Shown here in pieces: positions 8,830 through 16,599 of a stretch of 23,499 nt of DNA (position 1 is the first letter of the stretch; each line of letters begins with the position of its first letter). The stretch is from the NCBI GenBank assembly GCA_016649675.1, contig JAENXG010000012.1:1-23499 (forward strand), written 5' to 3'. Source of the stretch: Methyloceanibacter sp. (GTDB lineage: Bacteria; Pseudomonadota; Alphaproteobacteria; Rhizobiales; Methyloligellaceae). The translations under genes and the position numbers were made by a program. The notes under the pieces were generated by a model. The model was given only the letters and a program-made list of their open reading frames with translations. It did not search any database and was not told where the DNA came from.

Positions 8830-9276
8830 TCAGTGCCGGGCGAAGACTTCCGTGGTGCCGTCCTTCTTGATGAGCAGCACGTCGTAAGGCTCACTCTCGG
8901 CGCCTTGCTCCATCCCCGGCGAGCCGACCGGCATGCCAGGAACGGTCAGCCCGAGACCCTCGGGCCGCTCTTCGATCAGGCGCTTGATATCCGTCGCAGG
9001 CACATGGCCCTCGATGACATAGCCCTCAATCTTGGCGGTATGGCAGGAGGCAAGCTTCGCAGGCACGCCCGCTTCTGCCTTCAGGCGCTGAAGCGCCAAG
9101 GGCTCGGTCGCGTTCACCGTTACAGCAAGGCCGTTCGCCTCGAGATGCTTCACCCAATTTCCGCAGCATCGGCAAGTCGCCGACTTCCACACCTCGACCG
9201 AGGTCTCAACCACCGCGAAGGCTGGTGAGGCCCACAGCAGAGCTACGGAAAGCGCAAAAAGCGGTCGCATGATCAT
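8830..9276 (-). CDS. DUF411 periplasmic metal-binding protein
   Basis: This 148-residue exported protein has a signal peptide (MIMRPLFALSVALLWASPAFA) and then the DUF411 domain. It carries the motif TCRCCGNW (Cys35, Cys37, Cys38), followed by SCHTA (Cys78-His79), EGHVP (His91) and GMPVGSPGME with two Met. DUF411 proteins often sit near copper-handling genes, and the Cys/His/Met set fits soft-metal binding, so copper binding is likely but inferred. I chose the ATG at 9276 because GGAGG lies 8 bases upstream; the upstream in-frame extension lacks family resemblance. No copper pump or oxidase gene is adjacent. It converges with the DUF6790 gene across 25 bases, and its promoter must lie in the 191 bases it shares with the divergent ABC1 kinase gene. 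Confidence 0.88.
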   Translation of the reverse strand: MIMRPLFALSVALLWASPAFAVVETSVEVWKSATCRCCGNWVKHLEANGLAVTVNATEPLALQRLKAEAGVPAKLASCHTAKIEGYVIEGHVPATDIKRLIEERPEGLGLTVPGMPVGSPGMEQGAESEPYDVLLIKKDGTTEVFARH

Positions 9277-9467
9277 GGGGGTGTCCTCCGACGAAAGAAT
9301 GACTCCGCCGAGTGGCTGAGGCAATTCCATTCTCCTCAAGGCTGAGCAGGCTTGGCAAGGGCGATGCGTGACCGCAAGCGGGGAAATGCGGGCGCCCGCG
9401 GGCGCATCTTGGTTCGGGCTCCTATATGAGGGGGACCTTACCTCAGAGTGAAGTTGCCACGGCGTCC

Positions 9468-10877
9468 ATGAACGATCGGCCATCCGACAAGGAGAAGAAC
9501 AGGTTCACGGCTCGCGCCATGCGCTACGCATCCGTCGGCGCCAATGTCGGCGGGGTTGCGGCGCGCATCGCCGGCAGGCGCCTGTTCGGGCTCGACCCGG
9601 AGCGCGGCAGGGACGCGGCCTCGCTCGCCGCGGCGCTAGGTGGCTTGAAGGGGCCGATCATGAAGGTGGCGCAGCTGCTCGCCACCATCCCCGAGGCGCT
9701 GCCGGCCGAATATGCCGCCGAGCTCGGCCAGCTGCAGAGCCAGGCGCCACCCATGGGCTGGCCCTTCGTGCGCAGGCGCATGGCGGCGGAGCTTGGGCCA
9801 GAGTGGGAGGCCAAGTTCGCCAGCTTCGCGCACGAGGCGGCGGCCTCTGCCTCACTTGGGCAGGTGCATAGAGCCAAGGGCCATGACGGGCGCGCGCTTG
9901 CCGCCAAGCTGCAATATCCCGACATGCAGTCGGCGGTGGAGGCGGACCTCGTCCAGCTCGGCGTCCTCTTCTCCATCCACGCCCGCATGAGCCCGGCGAT
10001 CGAGACTTCGGAGATGCTGAAGGAGATCGCGGCGCGTCTCCGCGAGGAACTCGACTACGATCTCGAAGGCCGCCACATGCGGCTCTATGGGCTGATCTTC
10101 AAGGATGACAAGCTCATCCGCGTGCCGGAGGTGGTCCCCGCGCTTTCCGCCAAGCGGCTCTTGACCATGACATGGCTCGAAGGAAAGCGACTCCTCGACT
10201 ATCGCGACCGCAAGCTGGAAGAGCGCAACCAAATCGCTCGCGCCATGTTCCGCGCCTGGTGGTACCCGTTCAGCCATTATGGGGTGATCCACGGCGACCC
10301 GCATCTCGGCAACTACACCGTGTTCGAGGATGGGGAGGGGAGGGCGTCGGGCATCAACCTCCTCGACTATGGCTGCATGCGCAGCTTCGCCCCGAAATTC
10401 ATCCAAGGGGTGATCGACCTCTATCACGGGCTGCTGCGAAACGACCGCGCGCTCGTCGTGCACGCTTATGAGACCTGGGGTTTCGGCGGGCTCTCCAACG
10501 AGCTGATCGACATCCTCAATATCTGGGCGAAGTTCATCTACGGCCCGATGCTCGACGATCGGGTGCGCACCATCGCCGACGAGGTCAGCCCCGGCATGTA
10601 TGGGCGGGGCGAGGCCTTCAAGGTGCATCAGGGCTTGCGCGAGAAGGGGCCGGTCAGGGTCCCGCGCGAGTTCGTGTTCATGGACCGGGCGGCGATCGGG
10701 CTCGGCGGCGTGTTTTTGCACCTCAACGCCGAGCTCAATTTTCACCGCTTGTTCGAGGACACCATCGCCGGGTCCGATCTGGCGGAGGTGGCGGGACGCC
10801 AGCTTGAGGCCTTCACCGCAGCCCAAGTGCCCCTGCCGGAGGGGGTCGGAAGCACAGCAGCAATCCCCCAAGGATGA
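9468..10877 (+). CDS. ABC1/AarF/UbiB-family atypical kinase
   Basis: This 469-residue soluble protein is of the UbiB/ADCK family, whose members support ubiquinone synthesis or other lipid processes with an unusual kinase fold. The N-terminal family motif reads KVAQ (66-69) where most relatives have KxGQ. The Ala-rich loop reads SASLGQVHRA (127-136), the candidate ATP Lys147 is in AAKLQYP, the catalytic loop is HGDPHLGN (275-282), and DYG at 300-302 stands for DFG. The catalytic residues are therefore complete. There is no transmembrane pair at the C-terminus, unlike UbiB itself. The start is uncertain: an in-frame ATG at 9426 would add 14 residues, and neither has a strong ribosome binding site; I prefer 9468 because the conserved RFTARAMRYASVGAN region follows closely. 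Confidence 0.85.
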   Translation: MNDRPSDKEKNRFTARAMRYASVGANVGGVAARIAGRRLFGLDPERGRDAASLAAALGGLKGPIMKVAQLLATIPEALPAEYAAELGQLQSQAPPMGWPFVRRRMAAELGPEWEAKFASFAHEAAASASLGQVHRAKGHDGRALAAKLQYPDMQSAVEADLVQLGVLFSIHARMSPAIETSEMLKEIAARLREELDYDLEGRHMRLYGLIFKDDKLIRVPEVVPALSAKRLLTMTWLEGKRLLDYRDRKLEERNQIARAMFRAWWYPFSHYGVIHGDPHLGNYTVFEDGEGRASGINLLDYGCMRSFAPKFIQGVIDLYHGLLRNDRALVVHAYETWGFGGLSNELIDILNIWAKFIYGPMLDDRVRTIADEVSPGMYGRGEAFKVHQGLREKGPVRVPREFVFMDRAAIGLGGVFLHLNAELNFHRLFEDTIAGSDLAEVAGRQLEAFTAAQVPLPEGVGSTAAIPQG

Positions 10878-10889
10878 CTGCCCGGATTG

Positions 10890-10922
10890 CCCGCGCCGCA
10901 GGCTTTATGGTATTTGCGCGGG
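10890..10922. terminator. GC-rich hairpin after ABC1 kinase gene
   Basis: CCCGCGC (10890-10896) and GCGCGGG (10916-10922) are a perfect 7-base inverted repeat with a 19-base loop. It starts 12 bases after the stop of the kinase gene. There is no T-run, so it may be a weak terminator or part of the control region of the small oxidase-subunit gene that starts at 10958. Confidence 0.4.
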
Positions 10923-10957
10923 GGAGAGCAACAATTCGGGCTTAAGAGGGGAGTGGA

Positions 10958-11101
10958 ATGCACATCGATCCCGCCGAGGGCCATGCGGCCATGGACTACG
11001 CCGAGCATCAAAATACCTACAAGCTGTTCACGAAGTTGACGCTCTACACCATAGTAGGTGTGGTCGTGCTGATGGCGCTTCTCTACATTTTTGTGGTTTG
11101 A
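10958..11101 (+). CDS. aa3-type cytochrome c oxidase subunit IV (COX4_pro_2)
   Basis: This 47-residue protein has a short soluble N-terminus, with MDYAEHQNTYKLFTKLT typical of the bacterial aa3 subunit IV family, and one membrane helix (LYTIVGVVVLMALLYIFVV) up to the C-terminus. It is a non-catalytic accessory subunit of aa3-type oxidase. The ribosome binding site is strong (GAGGGGAG, 4-5 bases before the ATG). No other oxidase gene is in the window, so it is separated from the core subunits. It precedes the transhydrogenase operon by 104 bases in the same direction. Confidence 0.85.
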   Translation: MHIDPAEGHAAMDYAEHQNTYKLFTKLTLYTIVGVVVLMALLYIFVV

Positions 11102-11153
11102 CCCCGCGTCACTCTTTCCGCCTGGCCGCCTCCCTTTAATTTCGACTTGAGTT

Positions 11154-11174
11154 CGCAAGGGCGCTAGCCTTGCG
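11154..11174. promoter_or_regulatory. Inverted repeat upstream of pntAA
   Basis: CGCAAGG (11154-11160) and CCTTGCG (11168-11174) are perfect 7-base arms around a 7-base loop, 31 bases before the pntAA start. Its place between the oxidase subunit gene and the pnt operon fits an operator or a leader hairpin. No clear -35/-10 pair was found around it. Confidence 0.4.
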
Positions 11175-11205
11175 CCTGGCGTATTCGCGGAGCTACGGAG
11201 CCACG

Positions 11206-12456
11206 ATGATTGCGATTGGCGTGCCCGCCGAAGGAGAGGACGAGCCGCGCATCGGGCTGACGCCCGAGACCGTCAAGAAGCTCTTCAAAGCGGGCGCGAC
11301 CGTCACGGTGCGCTCGGGCGCGGGCCTCCGGTCTCATTTCCCCGACCAGGATTACAGCGCCGCCGGCGCCAAGATCGCCAAGAGCGACGCCGAGGCGGTT
11401 GCCGATGCCGATATCGTGCTCACCGTCAGGCGTCCCACCCCCGCTCTCGTCAAGTCCATGAAAAAGGGTGCCGCCCTGATCGGCATGCTCGATCCTTTCT
11501 CCGACGCCGACGGCCTCGATGCGCTCGCCAAGACCGGCGTTGCCCTGTTCGCCATGGAGCTGATGCCGCGCATCTCCCGCGCGCAAAGCATGGACGTGCT
11601 GTCGTCCCAATCGAATCTCGCTGGCTACAAGGCGGTGGTGGATGCGGCGGCTGCCTTCGAGCGCGCGCTACCGATGATGATGACGGCGGCCGGCACCGTT
11701 CCCGCCGCGCGGGTGTTCGTCATGGGCGTGGGCGTTGCTGGGCTGCAGGCCATCGCCACGGCGCGCCGGCTCGGTGCCATCGTCACCGCGACTGACGTGC
11801 GCCCGGCCGTCAAGGAGCAGGTGGCCTCGCTCGGCGCCAAATTCATCGCCGTCGAGGACGAGGAATTCAAGCAGGCCGAGACGGCGGCGGGCTACGCCAA
11901 AGAGATGTCCGACGCCTACAAGAAGAAGCAGGCCGCGCTTGTGGCCGAGCACGTCAAGAACCAGGACATCGTCATCACCACGGCACTGATCCCGGGACGT
12001 CCGGCGCCGAAGCTCATCTCCAAGGAGATGATCGAGAGCATGCGGCCCGGTTCAATCATCGTCGATCTTGCGGTCGAGCGCGGCGGCAATGCCGAGCTGG
12101 CGAGGCCAGGGGAGATCGTCTCGCACAACGGCGTGCGCATCTTCGGCAAGCTCAATCTGCCGGGCTCGGTGCCGGTGAATGCCTCGAGCCTCTATGCGCG
12201 GAACCTGCAGGCTTTCGTGGAGCCCTTGATCGACAAGGAGAAGAAGACGCTTGCCATCAACTGGGACGACGAGCTCGTCAAAGGCACGCTGATTGCGCGG
12301 AACGGCGCGATCGTGAACGCGATGATCGCCGAGCGGCTCGGCAAGGCGGCGAGCCCCGGCAACGCCCCGCCTGCAAAGGAAGCGGCCAACGGTAGCGCCA
12401 AGGGCGAGGCGAACAAGGCCGCCCCCAAGCGCCAACCAAAGGGAGGCAAGGCATGA
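11206..12456 (+). CDS. pntAA: NAD(P) transhydrogenase subunit alpha part 1 (dI, NAD-binding)
   Basis: This 416-residue protein is the soluble NAD(H)-binding component of the proton-translocating transhydrogenase, which passes hydride between NADH and NADP+ using the proton gradient. It opens with IGVPAEGEDEPRIGLTPE, the usual start of alanine-dehydrogenase/PntA N-terminal domains. The Rossmann motif GVGVAG is at 174-179, followed by TATDVRP. The last 35 residues are a low-complexity Ala/Lys tail. The ATG at 11206 has GGAG 8 bases upstream; an upstream TTG would only add residues without resemblance. It is the first gene of a three-gene operon with 4-base overlaps, so alpha is split into two polypeptides as in Rhodospirillum. 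Confidence 0.95.
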   Translation: MIAIGVPAEGEDEPRIGLTPETVKKLFKAGATVTVRSGAGLRSHFPDQDYSAAGAKIAKSDAEAVADADIVLTVRRPTPALVKSMKKGAALIGMLDPFSDADGLDALAKTGVALFAMELMPRISRAQSMDVLSSQSNLAGYKAVVDAAAAFERALPMMMTAAGTVPAARVFVMGVGVAGLQAIATARRLGAIVTATDVRPAVKEQVASLGAKFIAVEDEEFKQAETAAGYAKEMSDAYKKKQAALVAEHVKNQDIVITTALIPGRPAPKLISKEMIESMRPGSIIVDLAVERGGNAELARPGEIVSHNGVRIFGKLNLPGSVPVNASSLYARNLQAFVEPLIDKEKKTLAINWDDELVKGTLIARNGAIVNAMIAERLGKAASPGNAPPAKEAANGSAKGEANKAAPKRQPKGGKA

Positions 12457-12872
12457 GGGCACGAACCGCATGGCTCGCGCTCGCCATGATCGCGTGCGCC
12501 ATTTTCGCGGAAGGCGCGTTAATGGGCACGGCTTACGCGCAGGAAGCGGCCCAGCAAGAAAGCGGGCATGACTTCGTGTACCGCTTCTCGATCTTCGTGA
12601 TCGCGATCTTCGTCGGTTATTACGTGGTGTGGAGCGTGACGCCCGCCCTGCACACGCCGCTGATGTCGGTAACCAACGCCATCTCCTCGGTGATCGTGGT
12701 GGGGGCCCTCCTAGCCGTCGCCGTCGAGGCTGCCGACGCGGTTGGGTCAAGCGGCCATGTCCTTGCCAAGCTGTTCGGTTTCGTCGCGCTGGTCATGGCG
12801 AGCGTGAACATTTTCGGCGGCTTTCTCGTCACCCAGCGCATGCTCGCCATGTATCAGAAGAAAAAGAAATGA
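12453..12872 (+). CDS. pntAB: NAD(P) transhydrogenase subunit alpha part 2 (membrane)
   Basis: This 139-residue protein supplies the first part of the membrane domain dII. It carries the helices FVYRFSIFVIAIFVGYYVVW, the conserved VTPALHTPLMSVTNAISS and a third helix ending MASVNIFGGFLVTQRML, followed by a Lys tail. The N-terminal 30 residues (MRARTAWLALAMIACAIFAE through TAYAQ) look like a cleavable signal, an extension that many PntAB proteins lack. Start and stop overlap the neighbours by 4 bases (ATGA on both sides), so translation is coupled along the operon. Confidence 0.93.
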   Translation: MRARTAWLALAMIACAIFAEGALMGTAYAQEAAQQESGHDFVYRFSIFVIAIFVGYYVVWSVTPALHTPLMSVTNAISSVIVVGALLAVAVEAADAVGSSGHVLAKLFGFVALVMASVNIFGGFLVTQRMLAMYQKKKK

Positions 12873-14263
12873 ACGCAGATCTCGGCGCGCTGCTCTATCT
12901 CGCCTCGGGCGTCCTCTTCATCCTGGCGCTGCGGGGCCTGTCGTCGCCCGAGACCTCGCGGCGGGGCAACTATCTCGGCATGGCCGGCATGGCGATTGCC
13001 GTCGTCACCACGCTCGCTGTGGCTCGACCCGAGACGGCACTCACCTGGGCGCTGATCGCGGGCGGCATCGCCATCGGTGGCGGTATCGGCGCGGTGATCG
13101 CGCGGCGCATTCCGATGACGGCGATGCCGGAGCTGGTGGCGGCCTTCCATTCTCTGGTCGGTCTTGCCGCCGTGCTCGTTGCGGCGGCCGCATTCTATGC
13201 GCCTGAGGCCTTCGGCATCGGCAGCCCCGGCGCCGTCCACACCGCCAGCCTGGTCGAGATGTCGCTCGGCACGGCAATAGGCGCCGTCACCTTCACCGGC
13301 TCGATCATCGCCTTCCTCAAGCTTTCGGGCCGCATGTCGGGCAAGCCGATCATCCTTCAAGGCCGGCACATCCTCAATATCGGGCTGGCGCTTGCACTCG
13401 TCGCCTGCATTGTCATGTTCTGTCAGGCGCAGGTCGCCATCTATTTCTGGGCGATCGCGCTTCTCTCGTTCCTGCTTGGCGTGCTGATCATCGTGCCGAT
13501 CGGCGGGGCCGACATGCCGGTCGTCATCTCGATGCTGAACTCCTATTCGGGGTGGGCGGCAGCCGGCATCGGCTTCACCCTCGGCAATACGGCGCTCATC
13601 ATCACTGGCGCGCTGGTCGGCTCATCGGGCGCGATCCTCTCCTACATCATGTGCAAGGGGATGAATCGCTCCTTCATCAGCGTCATCCTCGGCGGCTTTG
13701 GCGGCGAGGTCGCAGGCCCTGCCGCGGGCGGCGAGCAGAAGCCGGTGAAACTCGGCTCGGCCGAGGATGCGGCCTACCTCATGAAGAACGCCGCCAAGGT
13801 GATCATCGTGCCGGGCTACGGCATGGCGGTGGCGCAAGCTCAGCACGCGCTGCGCGAGATGGCCGACAAGCTGAAGAAGGAAGGGGTGGAGGTCAAATAT
13901 GCGATCCATCCGGTGGCGGGCCGCATGCCGGGGCACATGAACGTGCTGCTCGCCGAGGCCAATGTCCCCTATGATGAGGTGTTCGAGCTCGAGGACATCA
14001 ATAGCGAGTTCGCGCAAGCCGACGTGGCTTACGTAATCGGTGCCAACGACGTGACCAATCCGGCCGCCGAGGACGATCCCAAATCGCCCATCTACGGCAT
14101 GCCGGTCTTACAGGTGTGGAAGGCCGGCACCGTGATCTTCAACAAGCGCTCGCTCGCGTCTGGTTATGCCGGGATCGACAACCCGCTGTTCTACCGTGAC
14201 AACACCATGATGGCGCTCGGCGACGCCAAGAAGATGACTGAAGAGATCGCCAAGGCGCTCTGA
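12869..14263 (+). CDS. pntB: NAD(P) transhydrogenase subunit beta
   Basis: This 464-residue protein has about nine membrane helices (1-270) that complete the proton channel. The soluble NADP-binding domain dIII follows (about 290-464), with VPGYGMAVAQAQ (GYGMAV at 316-321), HPVAGRMPGHMNVLLAEANV and IGANDVTNPAA, all family hallmarks. The helix motif MNSYSGWAAAGIGFTLGN is also conserved. The start ATG at 12869 overlaps the pntAB stop. The complete enzyme would supply NADPH in the cytoplasm. Length and motifs are complete. Confidence 0.95.
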   Translation: MNADLGALLYLASGVLFILALRGLSSPETSRRGNYLGMAGMAIAVVTTLAVARPETALTWALIAGGIAIGGGIGAVIARRIPMTAMPELVAAFHSLVGLAAVLVAAAAFYAPEAFGIGSPGAVHTASLVEMSLGTAIGAVTFTGSIIAFLKLSGRMSGKPIILQGRHILNIGLALALVACIVMFCQAQVAIYFWAIALLSFLLGVLIIVPIGGADMPVVISMLNSYSGWAAAGIGFTLGNTALIITGALVGSSGAILSYIMCKGMNRSFISVILGGFGGEVAGPAAGGEQKPVKLGSAEDAAYLMKNAAKVIIVPGYGMAVAQAQHALREMADKLKKEGVEVKYAIHPVAGRMPGHMNVLLAEANVPYDEVFELEDINSEFAQADVAYVIGANDVTNPAAEDDPKSPIYGMPVLQVWKAGTVIFNKRSLASGYAGIDNPLFYRDNTMMALGDAKKMTEEIAKAL

Positions 14264-14290
14264 GGCACCTGGTCAAGGTTAACTGCCTCA
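14261..14290. terminator. Hairpin over the pntB stop codon
   Basis: TGAGGCA (14261-14267, including the stop codon) and TGCCTCA (14284-14290) are perfect arms around 16 bases. No T-run follows on the plus strand. It could slow or end transcription of the pnt operon. The remaining 150 bases before the next gene hold no further clear feature beyond a short ATGAGG/CCTCAT repeat near 14357-14376. Confidence 0.35.
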
Positions 14291-14442
14291 AAGCTAACGT
14301 AGAATCGTCCAACTCCGGCTTAATTCCCCACTATAAGCGACCTGGGTAGCCTGCGGCATGAGGCATTGTATCCTCATCCTTTAGTTGCCTCGCGCATTGG
14401 TCAGACGATAAGCTTAAAACTGGGTTGGGCTTTCACTGAAAT

Positions 14443-14862
14443 ATGCGCAGTCTTCTCCTCTGGGGGGCCGGAGCTTGCGCCCTCTTGATCATGACAACGC
14501 TGGCCTGGGCGCAAGGGCTTGCCTGCAGCGATCCGCAGAAGCCCATGCTCGAGATCAGTCTCATGTTCGGGCGGAATATCGGCGGCGAGCTCGGGGTGAG
14601 CGAGGGGCTTTGGGCGGATTTTGTGGCAAGCGAGATCACGCCCCGCTTTCCCGAAGGGCTCACGGTGCTCGATGTCACGGGTCAATGGCAGGACAAAGAG
14701 CGGAACACCATCGTCAAGGAGCCAAGCAAGGACGTGCGACTCATCGTGCCGGCCGACGCCGAGGTGAAGGAGAAACTCGACGCCATCATCACCGCCTACA
14801 AGCAACGCTTCCAGCAGCAAGGGGTCGGCGTCGTGATCCAGCAGGCTTGCGTGTCGTTTTGA
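14443..14862 (+). CDS. DUF3574 secreted protein
   Basis: This 139-residue protein has a signal peptide (MRSLLLWGAGACALLIMTTL, cut after AWA) and a small domain with LMFGRNIGG...VSEGLWADFVASEITPRFP and LTVLDVTGQW, which matches DUF3574. Two Cys, at residue 28 and near the end (QQACVSF), could form a disulfide. The biochemical role of the family is unknown to me. No good ribosome binding site is seen before the ATG at 14443. It is flanked by rather AT-rich spacers of 179 and 134 bases, so it is probably transcribed alone. Confidence 0.75.
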   Translation: MRSLLLWGAGACALLIMTTLAWAQGLACSDPQKPMLEISLMFGRNIGGELGVSEGLWADFVASEITPRFPEGLTVLDVTGQWQDKERNTIVKEPSKDVRLIVPADAEVKEKLDAIITAYKQRFQQQGVGVVIQQACVSF

Positions 14863-14996
14863 ACCCCCGCCTCGCCGATGGTTTCCGAAAGATTAGCACC
14901 GTGCATGAACAGGTCATTCAAGTTGCATTCATCAAAATTAGGATAGTCGGATTCTCGCCATTCAATGGAAATGACTCGAAAGGTATTGTTTGAGCC

Positions 14997-15857
14997 ATGC
15001 TGAACCTTCTACTTTCGTTCGTAGGGATTTTCGCGCTGATCTTGATCATCGGCCGCCTGCTCCATCGCTATTTCATCTACATCCCGGACCGCACGAGAGT
15101 TGCCCCCAAGGATGCGGGCCTCTCCGGCGTCGAGGAGATCGTCTTCAAGGCAGCCGACGGCACGAAGCTCATCGCCTGGTATCTGCCGGCGCGCGGGCCG
15201 AAGCCGACACTTCTCTACTTCACCGGCAATAGCGGCAACGTCTCCAACCGCGCCGGCAAGATCGCAACCATCGGGTCCGACGGCTATGGGGTGTTCATGC
15301 TCAACTACCGCCGCTATGGCGGCTCAGAGGGCAGGCCGACCGAGGCGAGGATCGCGGCCGACGCGGTCAGCGCCTATGATTGCCTGCGCGGGCTCGGGGT
15401 CGCTCCCCAGGATATCCTGGCTTACGGCGAATCCCTCGGGACCGCGGTCGCCACGCGGCTCAGCCTGCAGCGCCAGGTGAAGGCGCTCGTGCTCGAAGCG
15501 CCGTTCACGTCGTGTGTCGATGTCGGTCAATTGATGTGGTCGGTGTTGCCGCTAAAGCTGATCATGGTCGATCAGTATCGCACCCTCGATCGCATTGCCG
15601 AGGTGAAGGTGCCGCTGTTCATCGTCCATGGCGGCCGGGACAACATCATCCCTCTCGACCAGGCGCGCCGCGTCTATCACCGCGCCAACGAGCCGAAGAG
15701 CATGGTGGTTCTGCCACAGGCGGGTCACAACGACCTATTCGAGCGGGGCGCCTGGGAGAAGGTGCATGGCTTCCTCGACAGTCTGAGGCCGGTGCCGGTC
15801 ATGAAGGCAGGGCGTCAGGTGGAGATCGCCGCGGCGGCCAATGTCGAGGACAGGTGA
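14997..15857 (+). CDS. Membrane-anchored alpha/beta hydrolase (ABHD13/Bem46-like)
   Basis: This 286-residue protein has an N-terminal membrane anchor (residues 3-19, LLLSFVGIFALILIIG) and an alpha/beta-hydrolase domain. The nucleophile elbow is GESLG with Ser146, the acid is Asp215 in HGGRDNIIP, and the base is His244 in AGHND. YFTGNSGN is the likely oxyanion strand and NYRRYGGSEG follows it. These features place it with the ABHD13/Bem46 group, often annotated as esterases or lipases. The natural substrate is unknown. The ribosome binding site is weak and the 134-base spacer upstream is AT-rich for this genome. Confidence 0.85.
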   Translation: MLNLLLSFVGIFALILIIGRLLHRYFIYIPDRTRVAPKDAGLSGVEEIVFKAADGTKLIAWYLPARGPKPTLLYFTGNSGNVSNRAGKIATIGSDGYGVFMLNYRRYGGSEGRPTEARIAADAVSAYDCLRGLGVAPQDILAYGESLGTAVATRLSLQRQVKALVLEAPFTSCVDVGQLMWSVLPLKLIMVDQYRTLDRIAEVKVPLFIVHGGRDNIIPLDQARRVYHRANEPKSMVVLPQAGHNDLFERGAWEKVHGFLDSLRPVPVMKAGRQVEIAAAANVEDR

Positions 15858-15873
15858 GCTTGAAATAGAATCG

Positions 15874-15900
15874 ATGCCCGCGGGCTTGCGCCCCGGGCAT
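15874..15900. terminator. gcccggg-type repeat hairpin between convergent genes
   Basis: ATGCCCG (15874-15880) and CGGGCAT (15894-15900) are perfect arms around 13 bases. It resembles one arm of the element at 235-324, and it too sits between convergent genes (hydrolase and rpsU). A bidirectional terminator role is likely, although T-runs are lacking. Confidence 0.55.
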
Positions 15901-15926
15901 GACCACTCAATTCCATTGGATTTAGT

Positions 15927-16190
15927 CTAGCGGCGGCCGCGTGGGCGTGCTGCTGCTGATGCGGCGGCGGCGGTTGCTCCGACGCCACCGCCACCTTCGC
16001 GCTGCGCCTTCTTGCGGGCGAGCTTGCGGGCGCGGCGGATGGCCTCAGCCTTCTCGCGGGCGCGCTTCTCCGACGGCTTCTCGTAATAGTTACGGAGCTT
16101 CATCTCGCGGAAGATGCCTTCGCGCTGCATTTTCTTCTTCAGTGCCCTGAGGGCCTGATCGACATTGTTATCGCGAACGACGACTTGCAC
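15927..16190 (-). CDS. rpsU: 30S ribosomal protein S21
   Basis: This 87-residue protein begins MQVVVRDNNVDQALRALKK and continues with REGIFREMKLRNYYEKPSEK, the clear alphaproteobacterial S21 pattern. S21 sits on the small-subunit platform and helps base-pairing with the Shine-Dalgarno sequence. The start is GTG at 16190, with GGAG 10 bases upstream. The last 20 residues are an Ala/Gly/Arg tail (GGGGVGATAAAASAAARPRG) beyond the usual 70-residue core. A short ORF with a strong ribosome binding site overlaps its start in another frame (16168-16278). Confidence 0.95.
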   Translation of the reverse strand: MQVVVRDNNVDQALRALKKKMQREGIFREMKLRNYYEKPSEKRAREKAEAIRRARKLARKKAQREGGGGVGATAAAASAAARPRGRR

Positions 16191-16278
16191 GCGCTCTCAT
16201 CTCCGATTGGCCGTTGATTTTAGGATTGGACGCGGGGGCCAAATCCGACCCTGGCCTGAACCGGCCAAGGTCCCGCAT
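16168..16278 (-). CDS. Possible upstream ORF overlapping the rpsU start
   Basis: A 36-codon frame starts at ATG 16278 behind AGAGGAAATTCGG, a better ribosome binding site than that of rpsU. It ends with TAA 22 bases inside rpsU in another frame. The product is basic and hydrophilic (MRDLGRFRPGSDLAPASNPK, end RARASRRSR) with no family I recognise. It may be a leader ORF coupling translation to rpsU, or chance. Confidence 0.3.
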   Translation of the reverse strand: MRDLGRFRPGSDLAPASNPKINGQSEMRARASRRSR

Positions 16279-16321
16279 CCGAATTTCCTCTAACAGAAGG
16301 GCCGTGGATTGTCCAGATGGC

Positions 16322-16588
16322 TCAGTCCGGAGAAACGTCACGCTGGGCGTGGGGGATGCATGTGGCGGTCGTCTCCATGCCGTCACGCCGCCACATGAAC
16401 TTTTGACTGTCGGGGTAATCGGCGTCCTTGGGGTGTGCCTCTGCCCAAGCGTGCCAGTCATTGTAGACCCGCGTGTACTCGTTCCGCATCGTCTCCTCGG
16501 CCTTCAGGCAGTCTTCAATGCTGTCGAAGAGGAGCCCGGTCTTGACCGGGATCGTCCCGAAAATGAGCACAAGCAACATCCACTTCAT
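16322..16588 (-). CDS. Small secreted hypothetical protein
   Basis: This 88-residue protein opens with a short signal-like segment (MKWMLLVLIFGTIPVKTG), followed by a hydrophilic, Trp- and Tyr-containing part (EETMRNEYTRVYNDWHAWAE). It has two Cys, in EDCLKA and TATCIPH. I do not recognise a family. GAGGAG lies 8 bases before the ATG and overlaps the end of purK, with only 11 bases between the genes, so it is probably the third gene of the purE-purK transcript. A role in purine synthesis is not implied. Confidence 0.65.
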   Translation of the reverse strand: MKWMLLVLIFGTIPVKTGLLFDSIEDCLKAEETMRNEYTRVYNDWHAWAEAHPKDADYPDSQKFMWRRDGMETTATCIPHAQRDVSPD

Positions 16589-16599
16589 GTGCCGACTCC

